Shown in pieces: positions 25,110 to 35,084 of a DNA stretch of 64,000 nt. The notes under the pieces were generated by a model. It was given only the letters and a program-made list of their open reading frames with translations, was not told the origin of the DNA and did no database searches. The translations under genes and the position numbers were made by a program. Position 1 is the first letter of the stretch. Each line of letters opens with the position of its first letter. The DNA comes from JAEUJM01 sp041918615 (GTDB lineage Bacteria; Actinomycetota; Acidimicrobiia; Acidimicrobiales; DATDAH01), in NCBI GenBank assembly GCA_041918615.1, contig JAYRVH010000029.1, forward strand, positions 1 through 64,000. The letters are read 5' to 3'.

Positions 25110-26495
25110 GTGAGCCTCGGCGTCACCGGCATCGTGATCGGCGCGGGCGACCGGGGCTACGACGCCTACGCCACCTACTTCCTCGACCGGCCCGAGGCCG
25201 GCCGGGTCGTGGCCGTCGCCGAGCCCGACCGCCCCCGGCGGGACCGGTTCGCCGATCGGTACGGCCTGGCCCCTGCGGCCTGCCACGAGACCTGGCAAGA
25301 CCTGCTCGCCGGCCCCAGGGTGGCCGACTTCGCCCTGGTCGCCACCGGCGATGCGCACCACGTGGAGCCCACCCTCGCGGCGCTGGCCGCCGGGTACCAC
25401 GTGCTGCTCGAGAAGCCGATCGCCCTCGACGAGGCCGACTGCCTCCAACTCCTCGCCGCCGCCGACGACGCCGGTCGGGTCCTGGCCATCTGCCACGTCT
25501 ACCGCTACTCGCACCTCTTCTCGAAACTGCACGCCGTGGTCGAGTCGGGCGAGTTGGGCGATGTCGTCAGCATCCAGCTGTCCGAGAACGTCTCGCACTG
25601 GCACTACGCCCACTCGTACGTCCGGGGCCACACCCGGCGCAGCGAGGTGCCGTGGCTGCTCCAGAAGTCGTGCCACGACCTCGACCTGATCGCCTGGTTG
25701 GCCGGTGTGCCGGCGACCCGGGTGGCGTCGTTCATCCGACCGACCGAGTTGACCGCCACGAACACGCCCCCCGGAGCACCCGACTTCTGCATCGAGGGCT
25801 GTCCCCACGCCTCGACCTGTCCCTACGACGCGGTGGCCCTCTACCGCGATCTGCGGCCCATGCTCAACGACCTGGCGATGGCGTCGTCGCCCGCCCTCCG
25901 CCTCGCGGGGCGGGCAGCCCGGTGGGCCCGCCCGCTCGCCGCCAAGGTCGCCCCCGCGCCGCTCCAGAAGCGGATCGAGTGGTGGCGATGGCCGGTCGCC
26001 GCCGTCACGGACGATCACACCCCGGCCGGCCTCGACGAGGCGCTGCGGACAACCCGGTGGGGCCGGTGCGTCTACAAGGTCGACGACAACGACCAGCCGA
26101 GTGCCCAGTCGGTCTCGATCCAGTTCGCCAACGGCGTGACCGCGTCGTTCATGGTGCAGAGCACCTCGCACCGAACCATGCGCCAGGTCCGGGTGGACGG
26201 CACCCGGGGCTCGGCCCTCGGTCACCTCTACGCCCTCGACGGCGACCTGACGGTCTTCGACCACAAGTCGGGCCGCCGGCGGCGGCTGCACATACCGGTC
26301 GCCTACGACGGCCACGGTGGCGGCGAGCGCCCGCTGTTCGTCGACTTCCTCGACGCCGTCAGCACCGGGTCCGAGCCCCGATCGTCCATCCGTGGCTCGA
26401 TCGACAGCCACCGCATCGCCTTCGCCGCCATGCGCTCGGCCAGGGACGGGGTGGTGGTGGAGCTCCCGCCGACCCCCGAGTCAGGCGGCGACTGA
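25110..26495 (+). CDS. Gfo/Idh/MocA-family oxidoreductase
   Basis: 461 aa NAD(P)-dependent sugar or polyol dehydrogenase family. N-terminal fold GIVIGAGDRGYDAY, then the catalytic EKP motif (LLEKPIALDE). A Cys motif CIEGCPHASTC near residue 230 is found in a subgroup of these proteins and may bind metal. GTG start at 25110. Close downstream of the SDR gene, and followed by a secreted carbohydrate-enzyme-like protein, suggesting sugar metabolism (inference). Confidence 0.88.
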   Translation: MSLGVTGIVIGAGDRGYDAYATYFLDRPEAGRVVAVAEPDRPRRDRFADRYGLAPAACHETWQDLLAGPRVADFALVATGDAHHVEPTLAALAAGYHVLLEKPIALDEADCLQLLAAADDAGRVLAICHVYRYSHLFSKLHAVVESGELGDVVSIQLSENVSHWHYAHSYVRGHTRRSEVPWLLQKSCHDLDLIAWLAGVPATRVASFIRPTELTATNTPPGAPDFCIEGCPHASTCPYDAVALYRDLRPMLNDLAMASSPALRLAGRAARWARPLAAKVAPAPLQKRIEWWRWPVAAVTDDHTPAGLDEALRTTRWGRCVYKVDDNDQPSAQSVSIQFANGVTASFMVQSTSHRTMRQVRVDGTRGSALGHLYALDGDLTVFDHKSGRRRRLHIPVAYDGHGGGERPLFVDFLDAVSTGSEPRSSIRGSIDSHRIAFAAMRSARDGVVVELPPTPESGGD

Positions 26496-26580
26496 CACGA
26501 CCGGGCTGAGGGTCGGCGAGGCCAACGCCTACGCTGCCGGTAGCCACCGGGGCGGGACCGACGCACGATCGGGGACGGGC

Positions 26581-28833
26581 ATGCACACGATTCCAGGGTC
26601 CGCGCCACGCTGGGGACGCCTCGTGCTCGCCGTGGTGCTCCTGGCCGGGGCGCTCGTCGCGGTCGTCGACCCTGCCGCCGTCGGGCATGCGGCCGAGCCG
26701 CCGAGCGGCGTCTCGACGGCGTCAACCGTCACCTACGCCGAGGCCACCCGGATGCCCGCCGTGGACTGGCGGGCCCGCCAGGACGCCTTCCTGGCCGCGG
26801 CCACCGCCGGGCCGCTCGACCCAACCGAGCCCGAGTCGCTCATCGCCTTCGCCGAACGCGGCCGCCGTGACCCCGGGTTCGACGGCGACCTCAGTGCCGC
26901 CACCGCCGCCACCTTCGCCGACATCCTCGGCCGGGGCATCAACGACGACTTCACGGTCAGCACCTTGTTGACGCTGTACGTGAGCGACCACGACCTGCTC
27001 GACCCCGGTCTGGCCGCGGCGATCAAACGGCGGCTGCTGCGCTTCAAGTACTGGTGGACCGAGCCCACGCGACCGGGCCGCATCGACCGCAACTACTACT
27101 GGACCGAGAACCACCAGATCCTGTTCGCCGCCGACGAGTACCTCGCCGGCCAGGCCTTCCCCGACGACGTCTTCACGAACAGCGGCATGACCGGGCGCCA
27201 GCACCAGGCCCACGCCCTCCGCCAGGTCCGCCGCTGGATCGAGCTGCGAGGCCGCTACGGGTTCAGCGAGTTCCTGTCGAACCCGTACACCGCGCTCTCC
27301 TTCGAGGGCGTGCTGTCGCTGGCCGAGCTGGCCGACGACACCGCCGTCGCCGAGCTGGCCTCGCAGGTGCTCGACCTGATGCTCGTCGAGGTGGCCTCCC
27401 ACCTCCACGACGGCGTGCTCGGGTCGGCCAAGGGCCGCACCTACACGGGCAACCTGTTCAACCCGTACGGCGGAACCACCCCGGCGCTCATCGCGCTGGT
27501 CTTCGGCCGCGACACCCCGCCCACCGGCTCGGGGCCGGCCACCGCCATGGCCGTGACCAACCGCTACCGGCCTCCCGAGGTCGCCCAACGCATCGCCGCG
27601 TCACCCGAGGAGGTGGTGGTCCGCCAGCACCAGGGGATCGCGCTCGACCCGTTGGCCCCCGTCTCGGACCGCCCCGTCGCACCCGACGGTCTCTCGTTCA
27701 ACGGCAACGACGGCCTGGTGGTGTGGTGGGGCATGGGCGCCCAGCTCAGTTGGCAGGTGGCGCCGCTGTCGGTCCGCACCATCGAGCGCTACAACCTGTG
27801 GAACACGCCCAACTTCCTGATCGCCGGGGCCAACGTGCTCGAGCCGATCGTGGCGGGCAGGACGCCCGCCCAGCTGCGCGTGCTGGCCCGGAGCCTCGCC
27901 TGGTGGCTCAACCCCGGGCTCCTGAGCGCGGTGAACACCTACACCTGGCGGAGCCCCGACGCCATGTTGTCCACCGCCCAGGACTGGCGGGCGGGCCAGC
28001 GCACCGAGTCGGCCCTGATCTCCCAGGCCACCCTCGACGATGCGGCCACCGTGTTCACCACGCTGCCGAAGGGGCCCCCGCTCGGCAGCGAGGGCTCGGG
28101 CGGCGGCTACTGGTCGGGTGACGGTGCGGCCCCGCGTGCCGTGCAGCACGACAGCACCACCATCTCGATCTACGCGCCGCAGTACCCGGCGTCGGGCGTG
28201 GACGGCGCGGACGGCTACGCCGGCTACACCCACGCCATGTTCCCGACCGAGCGCTTCGACCAGGTGGTCCGACGCGACGGCTGGACCTTCGGCCGCAAGG
28301 GCGACGGCTACGTGGCGCTGTGGTCGTGGCGACCCACGCGCTGGAGGGCGATCGACCCGGCCGTGGCCCAGCCCGGCGACCTGACCCAGCGCTATGAGCT
28401 CGTCGCCAACGGCGGGCCCGACAACGTGTGGGTCACCCACGTGGGCCGTGCCGCCGACCACGCGGGGGTGCCGGACCCGTTCGCCGCGTTCGTCGACGCG
28501 GTGGCCGAGCACCCGCCCGTCGTGCGGCCGATGGCCGGTGCACGGCGATGCCCCGCGAGCACGCCGGCCGCGCTGGGATCGTGCGACCACGGGCCGGGCG
28601 ACGGCTTCCAGGTGCGCTTTGTCCCGCCGGGGCAGTCGCGGCTGGGGTTCGGCTGGTCGCCCGAGGCCGCCGTGGCGAACCCACCGCTCACCGTCGACGG
28701 CGCGATCGTGCCCATCGACGACCCCGCCCACCGTTGGGCCAGCCCGTGGGCGTCGGCCGGCCGGAACGGGCGGTATCACGTGGCCATCGAGGGCAACGTG
28801 CTCGACCTCACGCTCCCCGTCCCGGCCCGCTAG
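26581..28833 (+). CDS. large secreted protein, predicted alpha-toroid plus beta domain
   Basis: 750 aa from ATG 26581, with a signal peptide ending near VGHAAEP. Residues about 90-330 are helix-rich and include NYYWTENHQILFAADEYLAG and NPYTALSFEGVLSLAELADD, as in toroidal polysaccharide lyases. The second half (about 400-750) is Trp/Tyr-rich beta structure. I do not recognise a named family; a role in polysaccharide breakdown is only an inference from fold-like patterns and a sugar dehydrogenase upstream. Confidence 0.75.
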   Translation: MHTIPGSAPRWGRLVLAVVLLAGALVAVVDPAAVGHAAEPPSGVSTASTVTYAEATRMPAVDWRARQDAFLAAATAGPLDPTEPESLIAFAERGRRDPGFDGDLSAATAATFADILGRGINDDFTVSTLLTLYVSDHDLLDPGLAAAIKRRLLRFKYWWTEPTRPGRIDRNYYWTENHQILFAADEYLAGQAFPDDVFTNSGMTGRQHQAHALRQVRRWIELRGRYGFSEFLSNPYTALSFEGVLSLAELADDTAVAELASQVLDLMLVEVASHLHDGVLGSAKGRTYTGNLFNPYGGTTPALIALVFGRDTPPTGSGPATAMAVTNRYRPPEVAQRIAASPEEVVVRQHQGIALDPLAPVSDRPVAPDGLSFNGNDGLVVWWGMGAQLSWQVAPLSVRTIERYNLWNTPNFLIAGANVLEPIVAGRTPAQLRVLARSLAWWLNPGLLSAVNTYTWRSPDAMLSTAQDWRAGQRTESALISQATLDDAATVFTTLPKGPPLGSEGSGGGYWSGDGAAPRAVQHDSTTISIYAPQYPASGVDGADGYAGYTHAMFPTERFDQVVRRDGWTFGRKGDGYVALWSWRPTRWRAIDPAVAQPGDLTQRYELVANGGPDNVWVTHVGRAADHAGVPDPFAAFVDAVAEHPPVVRPMAGARRCPASTPAALGSCDHGPGDGFQVRFVPPGQSRLGFGWSPEAAVANPPLTVDGAIVPIDDPAHRWASPWASAGRNGRYHVAIEGNVLDLTLPVPAR

Positions 28834-28846
28834 CCGCCTTCGGCGG
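28834..28846. terminator. short GC hairpin between convergent genes
   Basis: CCGCC-TTC-GGCGG directly follows the stop of the large secreted protein. Short stem without T-tract, so weak evidence. Confidence 0.3.
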
Positions 28847-28873
28847 GCCGAGCCACCGCGGGCTCAGCCGACC

Positions 28874-29836
28874 TCAGCCGACAGGGTCGGTCAGCAGATG
28901 ATCGAGCCTGGTGGCGATGTCGACCAGCACGTCGCGGTCGCTGCCGGGTCGCATGGGTGACCGGTGGTGGGTCCTGGACGAGCTGATCCAGCCCCGGGCT
29001 TCGAGGAACAGGGCCGCGTCGTGACGGTACGCGGGCACCGGAGGCCGGAAGGCGAACTGGCCCAGGTACTGGAGCAGGTCGTTCAGGGCCCAGAAGCGGG
29101 CGAGGTCACCGGCCGCCCACGCCGCGTCGCGTGCGGCGAAGGCATCGGGGGCGAAGGTCGAGAGACCCAGCAGGTAGTCGGACCCGTAGATCACCATGTC
29201 GATGGCCAGGTCGTTGCCGGTCATGAGGCGGAAGTCGGGGCGGACCCGGTCGCGGAGCGCGAGGCGCTGCCACTCGAGGTCGCGGCGCAGCGAGCTGTGC
29301 TTGAGACCGACCACCCCGTCGATGCCCAGCAGGGCCTCGAAGACCTGGGCCGAGAAGATGCGACCCGCAGGGTGGAACATGGGGCCCAGCTCGAAGCCCA
29401 GCAGGCGTTCGACCTGCCCGGCGGCCCGGCGGTGGACGTCGACCAGCTCGCCGTCGGACAGGGCGGCGAGACCGTGGCTGGGGAACAGGATCGGCAGCGC
29501 ACCGGCGTCGGCCACGGCCACGGTGGCGGCGAGGGTGGCCCACAGGTCGAACGGGTCGCCGGGCCGGTCGTCCAGGTGCACGCCCGCGATGCATTCGACG
29601 CCACACGACCCGGCGATGCCCAGCACCCGACGGCGGTCGTCGCCGTCGAGGAACGGCCCGAAGCCGGTGTCCATGTTCACCGCCGGCACCAGGCCCGCGT
29701 CCACCGTGCGGGCGACGTGGCCCTCGAACCCGGCCCAGTCGATCGAGCCGTCGTCGTCGAGCGGCAGGAGCACGGCGGACGCTCCCGCGATCGTGCGCCG
29801 CTCGATGACACGGGCCGGCTGACCGGGGCCGGTCAC
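28874..29836 (-). CDS. dihydrodipicolinate synthase/N-acetylneuraminate lyase-superfamily aldolase
   Basis: 320 aa TIM-barrel class I aldolase-like protein. The Schiff-base lysine is expected in GVVGLKHSSL; other landmarks are PAVNMDTGFG and LMTGNDLAIDMVIYGSDYLLGLS. True DapA motifs are not fully kept, so lysine synthesis is unlikely. GTG start at 29836 overlaps the upstream flavin oxidoreductase stop as GTGA, so the two are translationally coupled and probably act in one catabolic route. Confidence 0.82.
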   Translation of the reverse strand: MTGPGQPARVIERRTIAGASAVLLPLDDDGSIDWAGFEGHVARTVDAGLVPAVNMDTGFGPFLDGDDRRRVLGIAGSCGVECIAGVHLDDRPGDPFDLWATLAATVAVADAGALPILFPSHGLAALSDGELVDVHRRAAGQVERLLGFELGPMFHPAGRIFSAQVFEALLGIDGVVGLKHSSLRRDLEWQRLALRDRVRPDFRLMTGNDLAIDMVIYGSDYLLGLSTFAPDAFAARDAAWAAGDLARFWALNDLLQYLGQFAFRPPVPAYRHDAALFLEARGWISSSRTHHRSPMRPGSDRDVLVDIATRLDHLLTDPVG

Positions 29837-31257
29837 GCCTTCCGCCGCCCTTCCCGCTTGATGCGGGCCAGCTCGACCCGCTCGGGCCGCTGCTTGTAGA
29901 AGTCGTCGAGGGGCCAGCATCCGGACACCAGCCCGTGGCGTGGCGCGGTGGTGCAGTCGCTGAAGGTGCGGCACACCTGGTGCCGGTCGAGCTCGCGGCC
30001 CGCCAGGACGAGCGCCGGCAGCTCGGGGAGGCTGAGAGCCATGCGCCCCAGGCCCACCACGTGCATCCACCCGTCGGCGACGAGGGCCTGGCCCACGTGG
30101 GCCACGTAATCCTGGAGGTAGGTGAGGCCCGAGCCCACCACCAGCAGCTCGGGGTGCGCCGCGGTCAGCTCGCGGGTGACCTGCTGCATCCGTGAGACGT
30201 CGACGAGCGGGTCGCGGGGCGGCCGGTAGCCGTCGGACGGCGGGAAGTACGCCGGCCGCTGCACGTGCGGGCACCAGTAGGGGCTGCCGGCCGTCACGCA
30301 CAGCATCGACACGCCCAGCTCGACCAGCAGGTCGCAGAACCGGTGCGGCTCGGCGAGGTCGACACCCAGCCCGGTCCCGTCGCCACCGAAGGCGTGGGGA
30401 TAGGGCCCGTCCACCTCGGCCACGCCCACGCCGTCGGCGCCGGCGCGGTGGGGCACCACGTCGAAGACCGAGAGCCGCACGCCGATGCCGAGGCCCGGGG
30501 CGTCACGGTTGACGCCGTCGACGACCCGGCGCAGGAAGGTGGTGCGGCCGGTGAACGACCCGCCGTAGGCGCCGGGCCGGTCGACCGCCGACAACAGCTC
30601 GTGCAGCAGGTAGCCGTGACAGTGCTTCACGTCGACGAAGTCGAAGCCCGCCTCGCGGGCCACCACCGCGGCGGCCACGAACGCACCCACCAGGTCGTCG
30701 AGCTCGGTGTCGGTGAGGACATGACGGTCGTCGACGCCGACACGGGCGTCGAGCACGGGGTGCCGGTAGGCGACCCGGGGCGCGGGCTCGCCCCCGGGTC
30801 GCGACCACCGGCCCGAGTGGGTGAGCTGGAGCCCGACCACCGGTCCGGCGGCCGCACCGGCCTCCCGATGGGCCCCCACCAACGTCGAGCGCAGCGCCGT
30901 GAGGTCCTCCACGCTGTGGGGGCCGATGGCGAGCTGGTGCGGGTTGGCTCGACCCACGTGGGTGACGGCGACGGCCTCGCCACCCCAGACCAGGCCCGCT
31001 CCCGACGCCCCGAAGCGCCCCCAGCGGCGACGCACCAGGTCGGTGGGGCGCCCGTCGATCGTCCCGTCCCACCCTTCCATCGGCAGGACGGCGAACCGGT
31101 TCGGGAACGTCCAGCCGGCGTGGTCGAGCGGCGCGGAGAGCGGGCCCGCCGGGTCGACCGACTCGGCGACCGGCAGTTCGCATTCCAGGGCGGCGAGCCG
31201 GGCGCGCAACACCGCCGGGTCGGCCATCCGACGCACCTGGGGAAAGGGTCCGGTCAT
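29833..31257 (-). CDS. Old Yellow Enzyme-family NADH:flavin oxidoreductase
   Basis: 474 aa FMN-dependent ene-reductase family. Landmarks: NRFAVLPMEGWDG, LQLTHSGRWS, DFVDVKHCHGYLLHELLS, YGGSFTGRTTFLRRVVD. Several cysteines near the C-terminus (VCRTFSDCTTAP, SGCWPLDDFY) resemble the linker region of 2,4-dienoyl-CoA reductase-like members, but the second flavin domain is absent. ATG 31257 is used; ATG 31227 is possible. Coupled by GTGA to the aldolase gene. Confidence 0.87.
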   Translation of the reverse strand: MTGPFPQVRRMADPAVLRARLAALECELPVAESVDPAGPLSAPLDHAGWTFPNRFAVLPMEGWDGTIDGRPTDLVRRRWGRFGASGAGLVWGGEAVAVTHVGRANPHQLAIGPHSVEDLTALRSTLVGAHREAGAAAGPVVGLQLTHSGRWSRPGGEPAPRVAYRHPVLDARVGVDDRHVLTDTELDDLVGAFVAAAVVAREAGFDFVDVKHCHGYLLHELLSAVDRPGAYGGSFTGRTTFLRRVVDGVNRDAPGLGIGVRLSVFDVVPHRAGADGVGVAEVDGPYPHAFGGDGTGLGVDLAEPHRFCDLLVELGVSMLCVTAGSPYWCPHVQRPAYFPPSDGYRPPRDPLVDVSRMQQVTRELTAAHPELLVVGSGLTYLQDYVAHVGQALVADGWMHVVGLGRMALSLPELPALVLAGRELDRHQVCRTFSDCTTAPRHGLVSGCWPLDDFYKQRPERVELARIKREGRRKA

Positions 31258-31392
31258 GGGACTGACATGCTCGCACGGCCGCCGCGCCTTCGGGCAGTCC
31301 GCGACGTCCCGGCCCGGCCGCAGGGGCCTTAGCCTGGGGCGCGACGCCGAGCCCCGCCGCGCAGATCGCCCGCCGGGGGCAGAGGAGGGGCC

Positions 31393-32289
31393 ATGACGGT
31401 CGACATCGGGCCGATGGGGATCTGGTGCGGCGCGTTCGACGCCCACCCGACCAGCGAGGTGCAACGTGCCTGCGTCGAGATCGAGGCCCTCGGCTACTCG
31501 ACGGTGTGGCTGCCCGAGGCGGTCGGCCGCGACCCGTTCGTCGCCGCCGCAACCTGCCTGGCCGCGACCGACCACCTGGTGCTGGCGACCGGCATCGCCA
31601 ACGTCTACGCACGCGATCCCATGACCATGGCGGCCTGTCAGCGGACGCTCGCCGAGGCCTACCCGGGTCGCTTCCTCCTCGGCCTCGGCGTGAGCCACCA
31701 CCACCTCGTGGAGCGGCTGCGCAAGCACGACTACTCGAAGCCGCTCACCCATCTGCAGCAGTACCTGACCGACATGGACGACGCGATGTTCATGGCCGTC
31801 GGCCCCACCGAGGACCCGGGCCGGGTGCTCGCCGCGCTCGGCCCGAGGATGCTGGCGACGGCGGCCACCCAGGCCTCTGGCGCGCACCCGTACTTCACGA
31901 CGCCGACCCACACCGCCCGCGCCCGCGAGATCATGGGACCCGACGCGCTGCTCGCCCCCGAACAGATGGTGGTGCTCGAGACCGACCCCGGCGCCGCTCG
32001 GGCGACCGCCCGAGCCGGGATGGCGATGTACCTCCGCGCGCCCAACTACGTGCGCAACCTCCGCACGCTCGGCTTCGACGACAGCGACTGGGCCGACCAC
32101 AACGCGGCCAGCGACCGCCTCGTCGACGCCATCGTGGCGTGGGGGTCGCCCGCCGACATCGCCGAACGGGTCGACGCCCACCGCGCCGCCGGCGCGGACC
32201 ACGTGTGCGTGCAGGTGCTCCGGGCCGACCTGCAGTTGCCACTGGACGAGTGGCGCACGCTGGCCGACGTGCTGGTGACGACGGGCTGA
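31393..32289 (+). CDS. LLM-class F420-dependent oxidoreductase
   Basis: 298 aa luciferase-like TIM barrel. GYSTVWLPEAVGRDPF, LATGIANVYARDPM and RFLLGLGVSHHHL are typical of actinobacterial F420-dependent members. Substrate unknown. Divergent from the OYE-family gene. Confidence 0.88.
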   Translation: MTVDIGPMGIWCGAFDAHPTSEVQRACVEIEALGYSTVWLPEAVGRDPFVAAATCLAATDHLVLATGIANVYARDPMTMAACQRTLAEAYPGRFLLGLGVSHHHLVERLRKHDYSKPLTHLQQYLTDMDDAMFMAVGPTEDPGRVLAALGPRMLATAATQASGAHPYFTTPTHTARAREIMGPDALLAPEQMVVLETDPGAARATARAGMAMYLRAPNYVRNLRTLGFDDSDWADHNAASDRLVDAIVAWGSPADIAERVDAHRAAGADHVCVQVLRADLQLPLDEWRTLADVLVTTG

Positions 32290-32432
32290 CCGGACGGTCG
32301 GAGCCCCTGGGCCGCCCCACGCTGGCGACCTGGGCCGGCCGAGTGAGGCCGGCCGAGTGACCACGTGCGACACCCTTGACGAGCGCGGCGCCCGGACCGT
32401 GACGCGGTGACCGCTGCTCGGGTGCCGGGCCG

Positions 32433-33971
32433 TCAGGCCGACCAGCGCAGGGTGACGAGGCTGCGTCCGGCCAGCGTGACCGGGATCCGCAGGTCACCGA
32501 ACTGAACGGTCGCGGCTACCTCGGGCCCCCGGTTGGCCACCACCAGGACGATGCGCTCCCGATCGGTCCGCAGGGCGGCAGTGTCGAGCCGGGTCGAGCC
32601 GCTCACCGTGGTGGGCACGGCGGGCGATCCGGGCGGCGCCCAGCGCCCCACGTGGGCGAGGACGTCGAAGTCGACCGTCGGTGCCCAGGTGCCGGTGCGG
32701 TCGTCGACGGCGACGACCCCTCGGCACGTGTCGCACCCGCCGGTGTGCGGACCGCCGTCGGCGTCGAGGGCCAGGTTCCACAACAGGGTGGCATTCGCCC
32801 AGTGGTTCAGGCCGTCGATGACCAGGTCGCTCGTGGCGAAGAACGCACGTCGCCGCGAGCCCTGCCACTCGCCGCCCGAGCACTCGGTGACCCAGATGCT
32901 CAGGAACGGATGGGCCTCGTGCACCCGGTCCTGGGCCGAGGCCTGATCGCCCTCGTAGCAGTGGAAGGCGGTGCCCGCCGCAAAGGCGCGCACGCGCGGA
33001 TGGCCGAGGACGTCGAGGGGGTAGTCGGGATCGTCCCAGTTGTGGTCGTAGACCAGCACCTCGGCGTCGAGCCCGGCTCGGGCGAGGGCCGGGCCCAGGC
33101 TGTCCGCGATGAAGCGGGCCTGCTGGGACGCGTCCATCACCATGCCGGGGTAGGTGAACGACGCGAACTGGGGCTCGTTCTGCACCGTGAGCTTGGCGAT
33201 GTCGATCCCCTCCTGGCGATACGCCTGGAGGAAGCGCACCAGGTAGTCGGCGTAGGTGTCCTCGTACTCGGGGAGGAGGCTGCCGTGGGCGAGCGCGTTC
33301 GAGTCCTTCATCCACGCCGGCGGGCTCCACGGGCTGGCCACGAACTGCACGTCAGGATTGACGGCCAGGATCTCCCGGGCCGTTGGGATGACGTAGGCCC
33401 GGTCGTGATCGATCGAGAAGCCGGCGAGGTCGGGGTCGGGGCTCGGCGAGTCGTCGTATGAGTAGTGCGAGCGGGCGAAGTCCGACGAGCCGATCACCAG
33501 GCGGACGACGGACAGGCCCGCACGGTTGTCGGGGTCAGTGCCGGTGTCGGGGTCAGCGGCGGTGTCGGGGTCAGTGGCGAAGAGCGCACGCAGCGCTGCG
33601 GCGCGGGTCGAGTCCGGCAGGCGGGACAGCAGCCAGGCCGACGAGTCGGTGAGGGCTGCGCCCAACCCGTCGAACGGCTGTCGCCGCACGTCGGGGTCGA
33701 CCCGGATGACCGGCCCGGCGCCGGCGTCGTCTCCGCCGGTGACCGGGGGAGGCGTGTCGGGGGGAAGGGTGATCGTGTCGGGTCGGAGCCGCACCGACCC
33801 GTCGGCGGTGGTCGTGAGCTGGTCGACGATGCGCGGGTCGCGCACCTCGGGAGGAGATTCCCCCGGGGCACAGGCTGCCGTCGCCGCGACGACCGTGGCC
33901 AGCAGCGCGAGCCTCGCCCCGGGGCCGACCGGGGAGCGTCGGGATGAGGTGGACCGCTTGCTTCGCCGCAC
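32433..33971 (-). CDS. GH30-type glycoside hydrolase, lipoprotein
   Basis: 512 aa, glucosylceramidase-like family. Signal peptide with lipobox TAAC. Acid/base Glu in KLTVQNEPQF and nucleophile Glu in WVTECSGGEW are both present; SPPAWMKDSNAL and a C-terminal beta domain complete the fold. A short Asp/Pro repeat (DPDTAADPDTGTDPDN) is inserted at about residue 132 and is visible in the DNA as near-identical 18-bp steps at 33530-33580. GTG start. Probable extracellular glucosidase or xylanase. Confidence 0.9.
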   Translation of the reverse strand: MRRSKRSTSSRRSPVGPGARLALLATVVAATAACAPGESPPEVRDPRIVDQLTTTADGSVRLRPDTITLPPDTPPPVTGGDDAGAGPVIRVDPDVRRQPFDGLGAALTDSSAWLLSRLPDSTRAAALRALFATDPDTAADPDTGTDPDNRAGLSVVRLVIGSSDFARSHYSYDDSPSPDPDLAGFSIDHDRAYVIPTAREILAVNPDVQFVASPWSPPAWMKDSNALAHGSLLPEYEDTYADYLVRFLQAYRQEGIDIAKLTVQNEPQFASFTYPGMVMDASQQARFIADSLGPALARAGLDAEVLVYDHNWDDPDYPLDVLGHPRVRAFAAGTAFHCYEGDQASAQDRVHEAHPFLSIWVTECSGGEWQGSRRRAFFATSDLVIDGLNHWANATLLWNLALDADGGPHTGGCDTCRGVVAVDDRTGTWAPTVDFDVLAHVGRWAPPGSPAVPTTVSGSTRLDTAALRTDRERIVLVVANRGPEVAATVQFGDLRIPVTLAGRSLVTLRWSA

Positions 33972-34025
33972 GGCACGAGCGTAGATCTCACCCGATCGGG
34001 TCGGGCGGGCGCGGGCCCTGGTCGG

Positions 34026-35036
34026 TCAGGGGAGAGTGGCGATGGTGCCGGCGCTCACGAGTGGCTGGTAGCTCGCTCCGCCGGGGTAGTTCGCGGCGGT
34101 CGTGGTGCCCGCGATCTGGTCGGTGAGCCAGGCGGTGCTGAGCGCCTGGACGGCGGCCACGTTCTTGGCCTGCGGGGTACCACAGGTGGCGGTCTCGATC
34201 GCCCCGACAGCCGAGCCGAACACGTCGCCGTGCGAGCCCGACGTGATCTGCGCACCGTGGAACGTGCGGGTGGTGAGCCGCCGCTCGACGAGCAGTGTGC
34301 CCGACTGGTTGTTGTTGCACGAGTAGGGAGGCGACGCCAGCGCGTAGATCGGCAGCGTCGTGGTGTTGAGGCCGCTCAGTGCGCTGGAGAGGTTGCTGCC
34401 GATGAAGGACGCGACCGGGTCTTCGAGCACCAGTCCGCCGAGGCGGGCGAAGCCCGAGGCGTGGTTCGTGCGCAGCCGCTGGGCCACGTAGGCGACGGCC
34501 TCACCGCCGGCCGAGTGGCCCACGAACGACCACCGAGCCGGGAAGCCCAGCCCAGAGCGACCCGCCCGACGGGTGGCGTCGTTGTAGCTGGTGACCAGCG
34601 CGCCCGAACCGGTGGCCGCCTGGCCGAAGACGGTGGCGATGTTGTTGAGGTAGCCGGTGTTGTTCCCGATGTTCTGCACCGTGCAGCCGAACAGGTCGGC
34701 GGTGGGCAGCGTCGTGGCAACAGCCACGTAGCCGGCAGCGGCCAGCTTCGGGCCGTAATCCGCCCAGTTGCCCTTGTTCTCGGTGAAGCCGTGCTGGAGC
34801 CACACCAGGCCCTTCGGGGTGCCGGTGGCGGGGATGTACCAGTCGGTCGGCGTGGAGTAGTTGACGAATCCGCACCGGATCGTGGTGTTGTTCGACACCT
34901 TCACCGACCCGGCGGCCGACGCTGGCGATGCCCCCACCGCGGTCACCAGGACCGTGGCGATGAGCGCCGAGGTGGCGATCAGTGTGGCAAAGCGACGGGG
35001 ATGGGCTCGCACTGCGTGCTCCTTCGACGGGTTCAT
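34026..35036 (-). CDS. secreted alpha/beta hydrolase (lipase/cutinase-like)
   Basis: 336 aa with a signal peptide cleaved near ASPASAAG. Nucleophile elbow GHSAGGE; probable Asp in LEDPV and His in SGSHGDVFG. Oxyanion side WLQHGFTENKGNW. Three or more cysteines suggest disulfides. Similar to secreted polyester-active hydrolases, though this is inference. An operator-like palindrome (35046-35058) lies 9 bp upstream of the start and overlaps the likely -10 box. Confidence 0.85.
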   Translation of the reverse strand: MNPSKEHAVRAHPRRFATLIATSALIATVLVTAVGASPASAAGSVKVSNNTTIRCGFVNYSTPTDWYIPATGTPKGLVWLQHGFTENKGNWADYGPKLAAAGYVAVATTLPTADLFGCTVQNIGNNTGYLNNIATVFGQAATGSGALVTSYNDATRRAGRSGLGFPARWSFVGHSAGGEAVAYVAQRLRTNHASGFARLGGLVLEDPVASFIGSNLSSALSGLNTTTLPIYALASPPYSCNNNQSGTLLVERRLTTRTFHGAQITSGSHGDVFGSAVGAIETATCGTPQAKNVAAVQALSTAWLTDQIAGTTTAANYPGGASYQPLVSAGTIATLP

Positions 35037-35045
35037 GCGTCGAAG

Positions 35046-35058
35046 TTAACACCGTTAA
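35046..35058. promoter_or_regulatory. operator-like palindrome TTAACACCGTTAA
   Basis: Sits inside GTTAACACCGTTAAC (35045-35059), just upstream of the secreted hydrolase start at 35036. Same 13-bp pattern as at 8471 and 55236. On the minus strand TTAACT adjoins it at -10 distance for a leaderless transcript. Confidence 0.6.
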
Positions 35059-35084
35059 CCCTGGGCGGCAACCGGGAGCGGCGG

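Noticed and set aside
29836..30301. Longer aldolase start up to 30301
   Set aside because: Would overlap the OYE-family gene by over 450 bp; GTG 29836 in a GTGA overlap fits better.
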